The position numbers and the translations under genes were made by a program. From contig NZ_ACFY01000058.1 in NCBI RefSeq assembly GCF_000174195.1, forward strand, positions 25,232-89,231: a stretch of 64,000 nucleotides of DNA. The letters are read 5' to 3'. Each line of letters opens with the position of its first letter. Position 1 is the first letter of the stretch. The notes below the pieces were generated by a model. It saw nothing but the letters and a program-made list of their open reading frames with translations. It made no database searches and was not told where the DNA came from. This DNA is from Roseburia inulinivorans DSM 16841 (GTDB lineage Bacteria > Bacillota > Clostridia > Lachnospirales > Lachnospiraceae). This document shows, one piece after another, positions 16,808-25,804 of this stretch.

Positions 16808-18652
16808 ATGAAAAAAAGTGCAGGTAAACAGATGATAACGATTGCGGGAGGCGTTCTTGCATGCAGTATGCAAATGATGGGCTGCTATCCACTTGCCCCG
16901 GCGTATTTTGCGGCAGCATTCTTGGAAGGAGTAAGCGGCGTGTGGCTGACAGCTGCAATGTACATAGGAATGCTTTATTTTATGCCACTGACTGCAACGG
17001 TAAAATACGCAATGGCGCTTCTTGTGACCGCAGGTGCGATCAAACTGGTAGAGTGGGCGAACGAGGGCTGCCCCGCATTTCTGGCTGCAATCCTGACAGC
17101 AATCACGACGATGATTCTGTCTTTCTGTGGCGGACTGCTGGAATGGAAAGACCAGCCGGAGGTACTGGCGGTGTTTCTGGAAGGGATCTTTGTATTCGGC
17201 GCGGTGATCCTTTTAAACCGCGGCATTCATTTTTTTATGGAGTGGCAGGGGCGTGGAAACAGGATAGAGCAGGAACCTGTGGACAGAGGCAAGGAGGAAC
17301 GCCTTTCGGGGTATGCGGAATCGTTTCAGGGATTGTCACAGATTTTTATGAATATGAGTAAAAAAAAGGAGCAGTACACGGCGGAGGAACTCGGACAAAT
17401 GCAAAATGAGCTGACCGGAAGGCTCTGCGCAAACTGTGACTGCTGTGCGATATGCTGGGAGCAGGAATCTACGCCGCTGTATGGAATTTTGTCTAACATG
17501 ATCACGTCGATCCTGAATGTGGGGACTCCGGCGAAAGAGAGCGAGGAGGAACTAAGCCACTACTGCAAACACAGCAAAGATATGGTGGAGGAGGCAGTGC
17601 GTGTGTTTGAGAAGGCAAGCTTAAACCGTGCGTGGTACAACCGTCTGTTGGAAAACCGTCAGACGATCGCAGAACAGCTCGATGCGATGGCGTACATTAT
17701 GAAAGACTGTGCGAAGGAGGAAAAACTGCTGGATACGCAGGAGAAAAAGGCGTTGGCAGAGATACGCTACCGGGCAAAAGAGAGCGGGATCGTCATTGAG
17801 GAAATGCACTTGTATGAGAATCAGGAGGGACGTCTGCGGCTGACCGCGGGACTGCGCAGTAAAATGGGCGGCTGTGTTTCTGTGAAATCATTTCTCGCAG
17901 CGGTCAGCCATGCGCTTGGAAAAGATATCCGTGCTGCCGCAGACTGCCGCTCATTTATCTCAAAGGAACGCACCGATTTTTTGTTTTACGAGGATACAAA
18001 ATACCGCAGTGTGCAGGGAATCGCACGGCTGAAAAAAGATGGTGCACAGATTTCCGGGGACAATTTCTCGTTTCTGGAGCTGGAGCGCGGTGATCTTCTG
18101 CTCGGACTCTCGGATGGCATGGGCTCCGGCAGTGCCGCATGCAAAGAGAGTGAGATGGTGTTAGATCTTGTGGAACGCTTTTTGGAAGCCGGTTTTTCGG
18201 TGGAGACAGCGATCCGTATGATGAACTCGGCGATGGTGATGAAAGGGGAGAGCGATCTGTATTCTACCGTTGATTTGTGTATGGTGAACCTTTATGATGG
18301 GGCGGCGGATTTTTACAAGATTGGAGCAGCGGGAAGCTTTATCAGGCACGGGCAGGAGGTGACAAGTTTTGCTCCGAATTCGCTGCCGGTCGGCGTCGGG
18401 ACAAACCCCGAGATCGAGCATAAAAAGATAACCCTGAAAAACGGCGATTTTGTTGTCATGGTCACGGATGGTGTGTTAGAATATCTGCATGTACCAAATC
18501 CGGAAGAAACAATGCAGGAGATCATCGAGAGTATCAACACCAATCATCCGGGCATCCTGGCGAAAAAGATTTTGGAGCGGGTGCTTCTTTTTACAGGGGG
18601 AAAGGTTTCGGATGATATGACCATTCTTGCAACCTGCATCTGGGAGAAATAG
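16808..18652 (+). CDS. spoIIE: Stage II sporulation protein E, SpoIIE phosphatase
   Basis: A 614-residue membrane-anchored PP2C-type phosphatase that dephosphorylates SpoIIAA and so activates sigma-F in the forespore. The N-terminus has about five or six hydrophobic segments (residues about 9-136), fewer than the ten of B. subtilis SpoIIE (about 830 residues). A regulatory linker with a Cys-rich patch (CANCDCCAICWE) follows. The phosphatase domain carries LLGLSDGMGSGSAA (metal Asp), VMVTDGVLEYL and DDMTILATCIW at the end. The start at 16808 follows AAAGGAGAT; the earlier ATG at 16787 overlaps that site. tilS starts right after the TAG. Confidence 0.93.
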   Translation: MKKSAGKQMITIAGGVLACSMQMMGCYPLAPAYFAAAFLEGVSGVWLTAAMYIGMLYFMPLTATVKYAMALLVTAGAIKLVEWANEGCPAFLAAILTAITTMILSFCGGLLEWKDQPEVLAVFLEGIFVFGAVILLNRGIHFFMEWQGRGNRIEQEPVDRGKEERLSGYAESFQGLSQIFMNMSKKKEQYTAEELGQMQNELTGRLCANCDCCAICWEQESTPLYGILSNMITSILNVGTPAKESEEELSHYCKHSKDMVEEAVRVFEKASLNRAWYNRLLENRQTIAEQLDAMAYIMKDCAKEEKLLDTQEKKALAEIRYRAKESGIVIEEMHLYENQEGRLRLTAGLRSKMGGCVSVKSFLAAVSHALGKDIRAAADCRSFISKERTDFLFYEDTKYRSVQGIARLKKDGAQISGDNFSFLELERGDLLLGLSDGMGSGSAACKESEMVLDLVERFLEAGFSVETAIRMMNSAMVMKGESDLYSTVDLCMVNLYDGAADFYKIGAAGSFIRHGQEVTSFAPNSLPVGVGTNPEIEHKKITLKNGDFVVMVTDGVLEYLHVPNPEETMQEIIESINTNHPGILAKKILERVLLFTGGKVSDDMTILATCIWEK

Positions 18653-20116
18653 ATGACAAATGAACTTTTAAACGAATGGAAAAAAGAAAAAATAGTGGAA
18701 GACGGGGACATAGTACTCGCAGGGGTATCCGGCGGTGCTGATTCCGTCTGCCTCCTATTGATGCTGGAGCAGTTACAGAAAAAAACAGATTTTTTATTGG
18801 AAGCAGTCCATGTGGAACATGGCATCCGTGGGGAAGAGAGCCGGAAAGACGCTGCGTTTGTGAAAAACCTGTGTCAGGATCATGGGATCAGATGTCATAT
18901 ATTTTCAGTGGAAGTTCCTCTATTTGCGGAGAAACATGGTCTTGGGCTGGAGGAAGCAGCGCGCATTTTAAGATATGACTGTTATAAGAAAGCGGCAGAA
19001 AGCGTAAAAAAGGAATTTCCGGAAAAGAAGATTAAACTTGCGCTGGCACATCATGCGGAGGATAACGCAGAAACGGTTTTGTTTCAGATGGTGCGCGGAA
19101 GCGGACTGGATGGACTGTGTGGCATGAGCCGCCGCAGGGATGAGGGGATTTACGAATTGATTCGTCCTCTGCTTGCGCAGCCGCGGGAAGAGATCGAGGC
19201 ATTTTTAAGGGAATGCGGGCAGTCCTATTGTATGGATGAGACAAATCTGGATACAGAATACAGCAGAAACCGTATCCGGCATCAGGTGCTGCCGGAACTA
19301 AAGCAGATCAATGGGCAGGCGGTGGCACATATCAACCAGAGTGCGGCGCTTCTGCAGGAAATGAGAGATTTTCTCAATGAGGAGGCAGAGCATATCCGGG
19401 AAATGTATGTGGTTGAAAAAAGCGATGGCATACAGCTTTATTCGGGCGTGTGGGAGGAGTGCCACGAAGTTGTGCAGCGGGAGGTTCTCCATAAGGCAAT
19501 CGGACAGGTGGCAGGATCGAAAAAAGATATTACGAGAAAACATGTAGAGAGCGTGAGAAACCTTTATTTTTCACAGGTTGGACGATATGTGGAACTGCCA
19601 TATCAGGTGCTGGCGGAGCGCAATTATCATGGTATTTTGCTGAGAAAAGAGACGGAAAAAAAGAGGGCGGATAACACCTTTTTGATAGAAATACCAAAGG
19701 AGAGCCTGCAAAAAGTTTTTGATGGAGAGACACTGGAACTGGAAGTGCCGGGAGGCAGAGTAAGGTTTTGCGGACTCAGCCCGGATGGGAAAATCGGGGA
19801 AATTGATAAAAAATCATATACGAAATGGCTGAATTATGATAAAATCAAAGTTGGACTGCAAATCAGAACCAGAACCGCAGGAGATTATCTTACGGTGGAT
19901 GACAGGGGACACACAAAGAAACTGAAAGAGTATTTTATTAACGAAAAAGTCCCAAAAGAGATGCGGGATACCATGCTGCTCCTGACGGAAGACTCTCATG
20001 TTATATGGGCGGTCGGACAGCGGATCAGTGCAGATTATAAAATCGATGAAAATACAAAAAAGATATTAGAAGTACATTTTTTTGGAGGAAATTATCATGA
20101 AAGTAAAGAATATTAG
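18653..20116 (+). CDS. tilS: tRNA(Ile)-lysidine synthetase
   Basis: A 487-residue TilS, which attaches lysine to C34 of tRNA-Ile(CAU) using ATP so that it decodes AUA. The PP-loop SGGADS is at about residues 24-30. HHAEDNAETVLFQMVRGSGL and the RPLL...CMDETNLDTEYSRNRIRH block are N-domain signatures. The C-terminal part contains the TilS substrate-binding domains (TRTAGDYLTVD, KKLKEYFINEKVPKEMRD). The ATG directly abuts the spoIIE stop, and hpt overlaps its end by 20 nt, so the genes form one operon. Confidence 0.95.
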   Translation: MTNELLNEWKKEKIVEDGDIVLAGVSGGADSVCLLLMLEQLQKKTDFLLEAVHVEHGIRGEESRKDAAFVKNLCQDHGIRCHIFSVEVPLFAEKHGLGLEEAARILRYDCYKKAAESVKKEFPEKKIKLALAHHAEDNAETVLFQMVRGSGLDGLCGMSRRRDEGIYELIRPLLAQPREEIEAFLRECGQSYCMDETNLDTEYSRNRIRHQVLPELKQINGQAVAHINQSAALLQEMRDFLNEEAEHIREMYVVEKSDGIQLYSGVWEECHEVVQREVLHKAIGQVAGSKKDITRKHVESVRNLYFSQVGRYVELPYQVLAERNYHGILLRKETEKKRADNTFLIEIPKESLQKVFDGETLELEVPGGRVRFCGLSPDGKIGEIDKKSYTKWLNYDKIKVGLQIRTRTAGDYLTVDDRGHTKKLKEYFINEKVPKEMRDTMLLLTEDSHVIWAVGQRISADYKIDENTKKILEVHFFGGNYHESKEY

Positions 20117-20633
20117 GAAGTATCTGACAGAAGAACAGATCACAGAGCGCGTAAAAGCAATGGGAGAACAGATCAGCAGAGATTATGGCGGTGAGACCGT
20201 ATATCTGATCTGCATTTTAAAGGGATCGATTTTCTTTACCTGTGAACTTGCTAAGCGGATCACCTCTCCGGTAGAGATCGATTTTATGTCTGTTTCCAGT
20301 TATGGTGCCGGCACAAGTTCCAGCGGTGTTGTCAAGATCGGAAAAGATCTTGATACTACAATTGAGGGAAAGAATGTCCTTGTGGTCGAGGACATCATTG
20401 ATTCCGGAAGAACACTGAGTTATCTGCTTCAGAACCTGAAAACAAGAAATCCAAAGAGCCTGAAGTTATGCACACTGTTAGATAAACCGGACCGGCGCGT
20501 GTGTGATGTGAAGGTGGATTATGTCGGTTTTGAGATCCCGGATGAGTTTGTAGTAGGTTTTGGATTAGACCTTGACCAGCAGTACAGAAATTTGCCATAC
20601 ATTGGATGTGTGGAACTTGAGGACGAAGAATAA
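20097..20633 (+). CDS. hpt: Hypoxanthine phosphoribosyltransferase
   Basis: A 178-residue purine salvage enzyme making IMP/GMP from hypoxanthine or guanine and PRPP. The PRPP-binding loop is VLVVEDIIDSGRTLSYL, and the family pattern LICILKGSIFF and YVGFEIPDEFVVGFGLD is clear. The start is at 20097, inside the tilS end, with TTGGAGGAA upstream; an in-frame TTG at 20082 is itself part of that site. The order tilS-hpt-ftsH is conserved across Firmicutes. Confidence 0.96.
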   Translation: MKVKNIRKYLTEEQITERVKAMGEQISRDYGGETVYLICILKGSIFFTCELAKRITSPVEIDFMSVSSYGAGTSSSGVVKIGKDLDTTIEGKNVLVVEDIIDSGRTLSYLLQNLKTRNPKSLKLCTLLDKPDRRVCDVKVDYVGFEIPDEFVVGFGLDLDQQYRNLPYIGCVELEDEE

Positions 20634-20645
20634 AGGAGAGCAGCT

Positions 20646-22487
20646 TTGAATAGTAGGAATAATAGTTACAGAGGCTTTGGGTTTTATCTGGTGCTCATTC
20701 TGATCGTAGTTGGTGTCTGGTATTTCCTGGATGGAAATACAACCACAAATTCTTATACAAGAGCAGCTTTTGAGAAAGACATCCAGTCAGGGGATGTAAC
20801 AGCCATTGATATTGTGCAGAATCGTGAGATTCCGACCGGAAGTGTGAATCTTACATTCTCGGATTCCACACAGAAGGTGCTGATCGTGTCAGATGTAAAT
20901 GAGATCGTATCTTATCTGCAGGATCAGGATATCACTTATTATACGATGGAGAATGTTCCGGCGGAGAGCTGGATCATGACACTGCTTCCATATCTGATCA
21001 TATTCGGGGCAATGTTTATTTTCTTCATGATCATGACCAATCAGGCAGCGGCAAACGCGGGCGGCGGCAGCAGCAAGATGATGAATTTTGGTAAGAGCCG
21101 TGCAAAGCTGATGCAGCCGGATGCCAAAAAAGTGACATTTGCCAATGTCGCAGGTTTGAAAGAGGAAAAAGAGGAGTTGGAGGAGATCGTGGATTTCCTT
21201 CGTGCGCCGCAGAAATATACCGCACTCGGTGCAAGAATCCCGAAGGGTGTCCTTTTAGTCGGACCTCCTGGAACCGGTAAAACATTGCTTGCAAAAGCAA
21301 TTGCAGGGGAAGCGGGCGTACCGTTTTTCAGCATTTCTGGATCTGATTTCGTGGAGATGTTTGTCGGTGTCGGGGCATCCCGTGTCCGTGACCTTTTTGA
21401 GGAAGCAAAGAAAAATGCACCATGTATCGTCTTTATCGATGAGATCGATGCGGTGGCAAGACGCCGCGGAACCGGTATGGGCGGTGGACATGATGAGCGT
21501 GAGCAGACATTAAACCAGATGCTTGTTGAGATGGACGGTTTTGGCGTCAATGAGGGCATTATTGTCATGGCGGCAACGAACCGTGTGGATATTTTAGACC
21601 CGGCTATCATGCGTCCGGGACGTTTTGACCGCAAAGTGTATGTCGGTCGTCCGGATATCGGCGGCAGGGAGGAGATCCTTGCCGTGCATGCTAAGAATAA
21701 ACCGCTTGGTGATGATGTGGACTTAAAACAGATTGCACAGACAACCGCCGGATTTACCGGAGCTGATCTGGAAAATCTTCTGAATGAGGCGGCGATCATC
21801 GCTGCAAAAGAAAACCGTGCATACATCACACAGAATGATATTAAGAAATCCTTTGTAAAAGTCGGGATCGGAGCAGAGAAGAAGAGCCGTATCATTTCCG
21901 ACAAGGAAAAGCGGATCACTGCATTCCATGAAGCCGGCCATGCGATCTTATTCCATGTACTGCCGGATGTAGGACCTGTGTATTCTGTATCCATTATCCC
22001 TACCGGAGCAGGTGCAGCAGGATATACCATGCCGCTCCCGGAAAAGGATGAGATGTTTAACACCAAGGGCAAGATGTTACAGGATATCACCGTTTCACTC
22101 GGAGGACGCGTGGCGGAGGAACTTGTCTTTGACGATATCACAACCGGTGCTTCCCAGGATATCAAACAGGCAACCAAGATGGCAAAAGCGATGGTGACAC
22201 GCTATGGTATGTCGGAGAATGTCGGACTGATCTGCTATGATAATGATGACGACGAAGTGTTCATCGGAAGAGATCTGGCACACACCAGAGGCTATGGGGA
22301 AGGTGTGGCAACTGCGATCGACCAGGAAGTAAAACGTATCATTGATGAGTGTTATGCCAAGGCAAGACAGATCATTACAGAAAACCGCAGTGTTTTAGAT
22401 GCCTGTGCCAAACTTCTGCTGGAAAAAGAAAAAATCAGCCAGAAAGAGTTTGAAGCGCTCTTTGAAATGGATCATTTTGTTTTATAA
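20646..22487 (+). CDS. ftsH: ATP-dependent zinc metalloprotease FtsH
   Basis: A 613-residue membrane-bound AAA+ protease for membrane-protein quality control and regulator turnover. It has TM1 (about 9-27), a small extracytoplasmic domain, TM2 (about 103-124) and an AAA module with GPPGTGKT (Walker A), VFIDEIDA (Walker B) and the second region of homology [20 protein letters not shown]. The protease domain has HEAGH (zinc and catalytic Glu). The start is TTG at 20646 with AAGGAG 7 nt upstream. A clear terminator follows the stop. Confidence 0.97.
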   Translation: MNSRNNSYRGFGFYLVLILIVVGVWYFLDGNTTTNSYTRAAFEKDIQSGDVTAIDIVQNREIPTGSVNLTFSDSTQKVLIVSDVNEIVSYLQDQDITYYTMENVPAESWIMTLLPYLIIFGAMFIFFMIMTNQAAANAGGGSSKMMNFGKSRAKLMQPDAKKVTFANVAGLKEEKEELEEIVDFLRAPQKYTALGARIPKGVLLVGPPGTGKTLLAKAIAGEAGVPFFSISGSDFVEMFVGVGASRVRDLFEEAKKNAPCIVFIDEIDAVARRRGTGMGGGHDEREQTLNQMLVEMDGFGVNEGIIVMAATNRVDILDPAIMRPGRFDRKVYVGRPDIGGREEILAVHAKNKPLGDDVDLKQIAQTTAGFTGADLENLLNEAAIIAAKENRAYITQNDIKKSFVKVGIGAEKKSRIISDKEKRITAFHEAGHAILFHVLPDVGPVYSVSIIPTGAGAAGYTMPLPEKDEMFNTKGKMLQDITVSLGGRVAEELVFDDITTGASQDIKQATKMAKAMVTRYGMSENVGLICYDNDDDEVFIGRDLAHTRGYGEGVATAIDQEVKRIIDECYAKARQIITENRSVLDACAKLLLEKEKISQKEFEALFEMDHFVL

Positions 22488-22545
22488 AAGCATTTGCAAG
22501 AAATTTTGTTGATACAAGGATTTAACAGTAAATGATGGAAAAACA

Positions 22546-22590
22546 AAACCCTGCACGAAAAGAAACTATCTTTTGTGCAGGATTTTCTTT
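22546..22590 (+). terminator. Terminator of the spoIIE-tilS-hpt-ftsH operon
   Basis: CCTGCACGAAAAG (22549-22561) pairs with CTTTTGTGCAGG (22570-22581), followed by ATTTTCTTT. Confidence 0.85.
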
Positions 22591-22682
22591 ATTTTACAAG
22601 CTGCGAAAAAATACTAATGTAAAATTGCACAAAAACAGCATGCGATTTTTGTGAACTTTGTGCACACTTATCCGCACAATCA

Positions 22683-22800
22683 TGATACTATAATAACCGT
22701 AAAAACCCCCCAATACATTATATATAGTTTTTGCTATACCCCATAGTAAAAATACCTTCTCCTAAGAGGACAGCTGATCGACAGGCTGTCCTTTTTACTA
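22683..22800 (+). ncRNA. Candidate small RNA between ftsH and fliB
   Basis: A TATAAT-like hexamer lies at about 22690. About 100 nt on is a terminator-quality hairpin: AGGACAGC (22767-22774) with GCTGTCCT (22785-22792) and T5. A longer-range pairing of CATAGTAAAAA (about 22742-22752) with TTTTTACTATG (22793-22803) brackets it. A pyrimidine-rich CCCCCC stretch sits near the presumed 5' end. There is no open frame, no clear -35 and no assigned RNA family. An attenuated leader of the next gene is the alternative. Confidence 0.35.
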
Positions 22801-22942
22801 TGCAAAAATGGAAGTTAATGAAATATTAAGACACTTTAAATGTGTAAAGTGGTATATTGAATGTATGCAGAAATTTTAAGGAAAAGAATGTAAGAGTGGA
22901 TCGTATTGGATCGGTAATACAATGATTTAGGAGTTACATATT

Positions 22943-24118
22943 ATGAAAAGAATCCGCCCGGATTATTACGATAAATTTGCATGCATCGCAGATCAGTGTT
23001 CCATCACCTGCTGTCAGGAGTGGAAGATCGGCGTAGACGCAGATACAAACCGGAAATGGAAGAAGATTTTTCCGCCGGAGGATGTCCTGCCACAGAAAAA
23101 GAATCTGAGTGCCTATACAACGAAAAAAGACGGCGGACGGGTGATAGAACTGACCGGAGAACACAAATGTCCTTTTTTGAACGAAAACAAGTTATGTAAA
23201 CTTGTGACCACATATGGAGACAACGTGTTATCGCAAACCTGTGCAGTATTTCCGCGGGAAGTACACCGCTTCGAGACACATGAGGAAGAGACATTAATGT
23301 CATGCTGTCCGGCAGTCATTGACCTGTTGCGGGAAGAGGAACCGCAGAGGATTTATGCCGGGGAAAACGCACGTTTTTATATCCGGGAAAAGCTGACAGA
23401 GTTATTTCTGGATGAGGACTATCGTGTGGAGGAATCCCTGCTCTGTGGATTTTATATCATAAGGGAACTTTTCGATAAGTGTGGGCAGGATGAAAAATTA
23501 TCAGAGCTTGCCGAAGATTACTTTTCCGCAGAAAATCAGCAGCAGCTTCGGAGGGCAATTGCGGAGATAGAGCGTGATCCATTTGCAACGATCGAGGAAC
23601 GGAATGAGCTGTTACAGGATCTTGCCGTCAATTACCGGAAAGAGGGATTATACCGGAATTATCTGAACCCGGTCATTGAGAAAGCGGAAGAACTTTCGGG
23701 TTTGTTTGAAAATATAGGAAATCCGGCAGATGCGGCAGAACAGAATGCAGACCTGAAAACTGAAATGGCAGACAGGATGCACGTATTTGAAAGTGAATTT
23801 CAGGCATACAACCCACTGATGCGGAAATTCCTCATCAATGAGTTTAACGCAGACCTCTTGATGCCGGATGGAGATCTGGAGAGTCTGCTGGTGCAATATC
23901 AGTGGATCGCCATGGAGTACGGTGTGATCAGACACAGCATTTTTCTGCGCTGGCTGTTGGATGGACAAAAAGAGATTGCATATGAGACGGTCAGAGATTA
24001 TATTGTTATTATCTGCCGTATGACAGGTTATGATGAGGAAGATATCTACGAATATCTGGAGAACAGTTTTGAGGAGTTAGTCTGGGATTGGGGATATCTT
24101 GCATTGGTTGTTGGATAA
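22943..24118 (+). CDS. fliB: FliB-type flagellin lysine-N-methylase
   Basis: A 391-residue protein resembling FliB, which methylates lysine side chains of flagellin. The N-terminal third is cysteine-rich: QCSITCCQEW, KCPFLNENKLCKL, SQTCAVFPRE and MSCCPAV, the pattern expected of a metal or Fe-S site in this family. The rest is helical. AGGAG lies ahead of the ATG. It stands alone between two intergenic regions, away from flagellar structural genes. Together with two chemoreceptors it implies a flagellated host. Confidence 0.8.
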   Translation: MKRIRPDYYDKFACIADQCSITCCQEWKIGVDADTNRKWKKIFPPEDVLPQKKNLSAYTTKKDGGRVIELTGEHKCPFLNENKLCKLVTTYGDNVLSQTCAVFPREVHRFETHEEETLMSCCPAVIDLLREEEPQRIYAGENARFYIREKLTELFLDEDYRVEESLLCGFYIIRELFDKCGQDEKLSELAEDYFSAENQQQLRRAIAEIERDPFATIEERNELLQDLAVNYRKEGLYRNYLNPVIEKAEELSGLFENIGNPADAAEQNADLKTEMADRMHVFESEFQAYNPLMRKFLINEFNADLLMPDGDLESLLVQYQWIAMEYGVIRHSIFLRWLLDGQKEIAYETVRDYIVIICRMTGYDEEDIYEYLENSFEELVWDWGYLALVVG

Positions 24119-24132
24119 AAATTCAGACAATC

Positions 24133-24175
24133 GCGAAACTTTTCGTAATATTCATAACGTAAAATTGAGTTTCGC
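24133..24175. repeat. Small inverted repeat GCGAAACT/AGTTTCGC, second copy
   Basis: GCGAAACT (24133-24140) and AGTTTCGC (24168-24175) enclose an AT-rich spacer, the same layout as 9749-9794. A related half-element (TTGCGAAACTTATAG) forms the terminator loop near 25769. Confidence 0.5.
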
Positions 24176-24207
24176 AAATGTTGCATAAATGATAACAGGA
24201 GCAAGCT

Positions 24208-25275
24208 ATGAGTCAGGAAAACCAGAATATACAGGAAGAACCGCACAAGAGACGTGTGCGGTACAAGGGAAAGTATCCGAGAAATTATAAGGAAAAATAC
24301 AAGGAACTGAATCCGGAGAAGTATCAGGATACGATCGAGAAAGTGATCCGGAAAGGCAGCACACCGGCGGGAATGCATATATCCATTATGGTGAGGGAGA
24401 TCATCGATTTTTTGCAGATCAAACCTGGGCAGACCGGGTTTGATGCAACATTAGGTTATAGCGGACACACAAAAGCGATGCTGGAATGCTTAAAAGGGCA
24501 GGGACATATGTATGCGACAGATGTTGATCCCATTGAGTCTGCAAAGACAAAAAAGCGTCTGGCGGATGCCGGGTTTGGGGAAGACATTCTGACTATCAGG
24601 CTGCAGAATTTCTGCACAATCGATGAGATCGCAAAAGAAGCCGGAGGATTTGATTTTGTGCTGGCTGATCTTGGAGTGTCGTCCATGCAGATTGATAACC
24701 CGGACCGCGGATTTTCATTTAAAGTGGACGGACCATTGGATCTCAGGCTGAATCCGGAAAAGGGAATCAGTGCAGCGGAACGTCTGGCACAGATCGACGA
24801 GGACGAACTTGCAGGCATGCTCTGGGAAAATTCCGATGAACCATATGCAGAGGAATTGGCACGTGCGATTGTGACTGAGCGGAAACATGGAAAGCCGATC
24901 GACACAACAACGAGGCTTCGTGAGGTGATCGAGGAGACCTTAAGTTTTCTTCCGGAGAAGGAGAAAAAGGATACGGTTAAGAAAACCTGTCAGAGAACAT
25001 TTCAGGCGCTCCGCATTGACGTGAACAACGAGTTTGAAGTGTTATACGAATTTATGGAAAAATTGCCGGGTGCCTTGAAACCGGGTGGAAGAGCAGCAAT
25101 CTTAACATTTCACTCCGGGGAAGATAAACTTGTAAAAAAAGCGTTAAAACAGGGATACAAAGAAGGTGTTTATTCTGAAATCGCAAATGATGTTGTGAGA
25201 CCATCCGCAGAGGAATGTGCACAGAACGGAAGAGCGAGATCTACGAAGATGCGCTGGGCAGTCCGGGCAGAGTAA
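24208..25275 (+). CDS. rsmH: RsmH-family 16S rRNA m4C methyltransferase
   Basis: A 355-residue SAM-dependent methyltransferase of the RsmH (MraW) family, which N4-methylates C1402 of 16S rRNA. The SAM site is GFDATLGYSGHTKAML, whereas standard RsmH has a GGAGH form. DLGVSSMQIDNPDRGFSF, PLDLRLNP and RAAILTFHSGEDKLVKK are clear family blocks. A basic N-terminal extension of about 45 residues precedes the domain. It is not beside ftsL/pbp/mra genes, so it may be a second paralogue outside the division cluster. The ATG at 24208 follows AGGAGC. Confidence 0.85.
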   Translation: MSQENQNIQEEPHKRRVRYKGKYPRNYKEKYKELNPEKYQDTIEKVIRKGSTPAGMHISIMVREIIDFLQIKPGQTGFDATLGYSGHTKAMLECLKGQGHMYATDVDPIESAKTKKRLADAGFGEDILTIRLQNFCTIDEIAKEAGGFDFVLADLGVSSMQIDNPDRGFSFKVDGPLDLRLNPEKGISAAERLAQIDEDELAGMLWENSDEPYAEELARAIVTERKHGKPIDTTTRLREVIEETLSFLPEKEKKDTVKKTCQRTFQALRIDVNNEFEVLYEFMEKLPGALKPGGRAAILTFHSGEDKLVKKALKQGYKEGVYSEIANDVVRPSAEECAQNGRARSTKMRWAVRAE

Positions 25276-25317
25276 AATCGGGTATCCGGGCAGGAGAAGG
25301 AATCAAGGAAGCTTATT

Positions 25318-25348
25318 GTTACTGGAACGGGGTATGAGAAACAGTAAC
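25318..25348. repeat. Partial copy of the GTTACTG repeat
   Basis: 31 bases nearly identical to 2051-2082, starting GTTACTGGAACG and ending AACAGTAAC, with inverted ends GTTACTG/CAGTAAC. It lies 20 nt ahead of the VOC gene. Confidence 0.65.
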
Positions 25349-25368
25349 GCCGGAAGGGGGAAAAGGAC

Positions 25369-25752
25369 ATGAGAATATCACATATTGCAATGTATGTACG
25401 AGATCTGGAAGTGGTAAAGGAGTTTTACATCCGCTTTTTTGGGGCAAAAGCGGGAGAGTTATATCATAATCCAAAAACAGGACTGAAAAGCTATTTTCTG
25501 TCGTTTGATGAGGGAACAAGGCTGGAACTGATGAATCTGCCGGAAATGCAGGATCAGAAGAAAGTGTTGGTGCGGATGGGCTATATCCATATCGCAATTT
25601 CAGTGGGAAGCAGAGAGAAAGTGGATGCCATCACCGAAAAACTGTATGAGGCAGGTTACGAAGTTTTAAGTGGTCCGCGTATTACCGGGGATGGCTATTA
25701 CGAGAGCACTGTGTTAGGACCGGAAGATAACCAGATCGAGATTACGGAGTAA
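25369..25752 (+). CDS. VOC-family (glyoxalase-fold) protein
   Basis: A 127-residue single-chain vicinal-oxygen-chelate protein. It begins MRISHIAMYVRDLEVVKEFY with the metal-ligand His, has an acidic strand TRLELMNLPEM, a second IHIAISVGSREKV half and ends GPEDNQIEITE with the last metal Glu. VOC proteins include glyoxalases, dioxygenases and resistance proteins; no substrate can be assigned. GGAAGGGGG precedes the ATG. Confidence 0.85.
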   Translation: MRISHIAMYVRDLEVVKEFYIRFFGAKAGELYHNPKTGLKSYFLSFDEGTRLELMNLPEMQDQKKVLVRMGYIHIAISVGSREKVDAITEKLYEAGYEVLSGPRITGDGYYESTVLGPEDNQIEITE

Positions 25753-25756
25753 AGAC

Positions 25757-25804
25757 AAAATAGACAATTGCGAAACTTATAGAATCACAATTGTCTATTT
25801 TTTT
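25757..25804. terminator. Bidirectional terminator between VOC and pullulanase genes
   Basis: AATAGACAATTG (25759-25770) pairs with CAATTGTCTATT (25788-25799), with A-rich and T-rich sides, between convergent genes. Confidence 0.85.

Noticed and set aside
16861..17361. 166-codon frame overlapping spoIIE in another phase
   Set aside because: It lies within the conserved membrane domain of SpoIIE and shows no features of a protein.
21041..22177. Long open frame antisense to ftsH (378 codons)
   Set aside because: It is Ser/Pro-rich, without a ribosome binding site or known domain, and lies wholly opposite the strongly conserved AAA and protease domains of ftsH.
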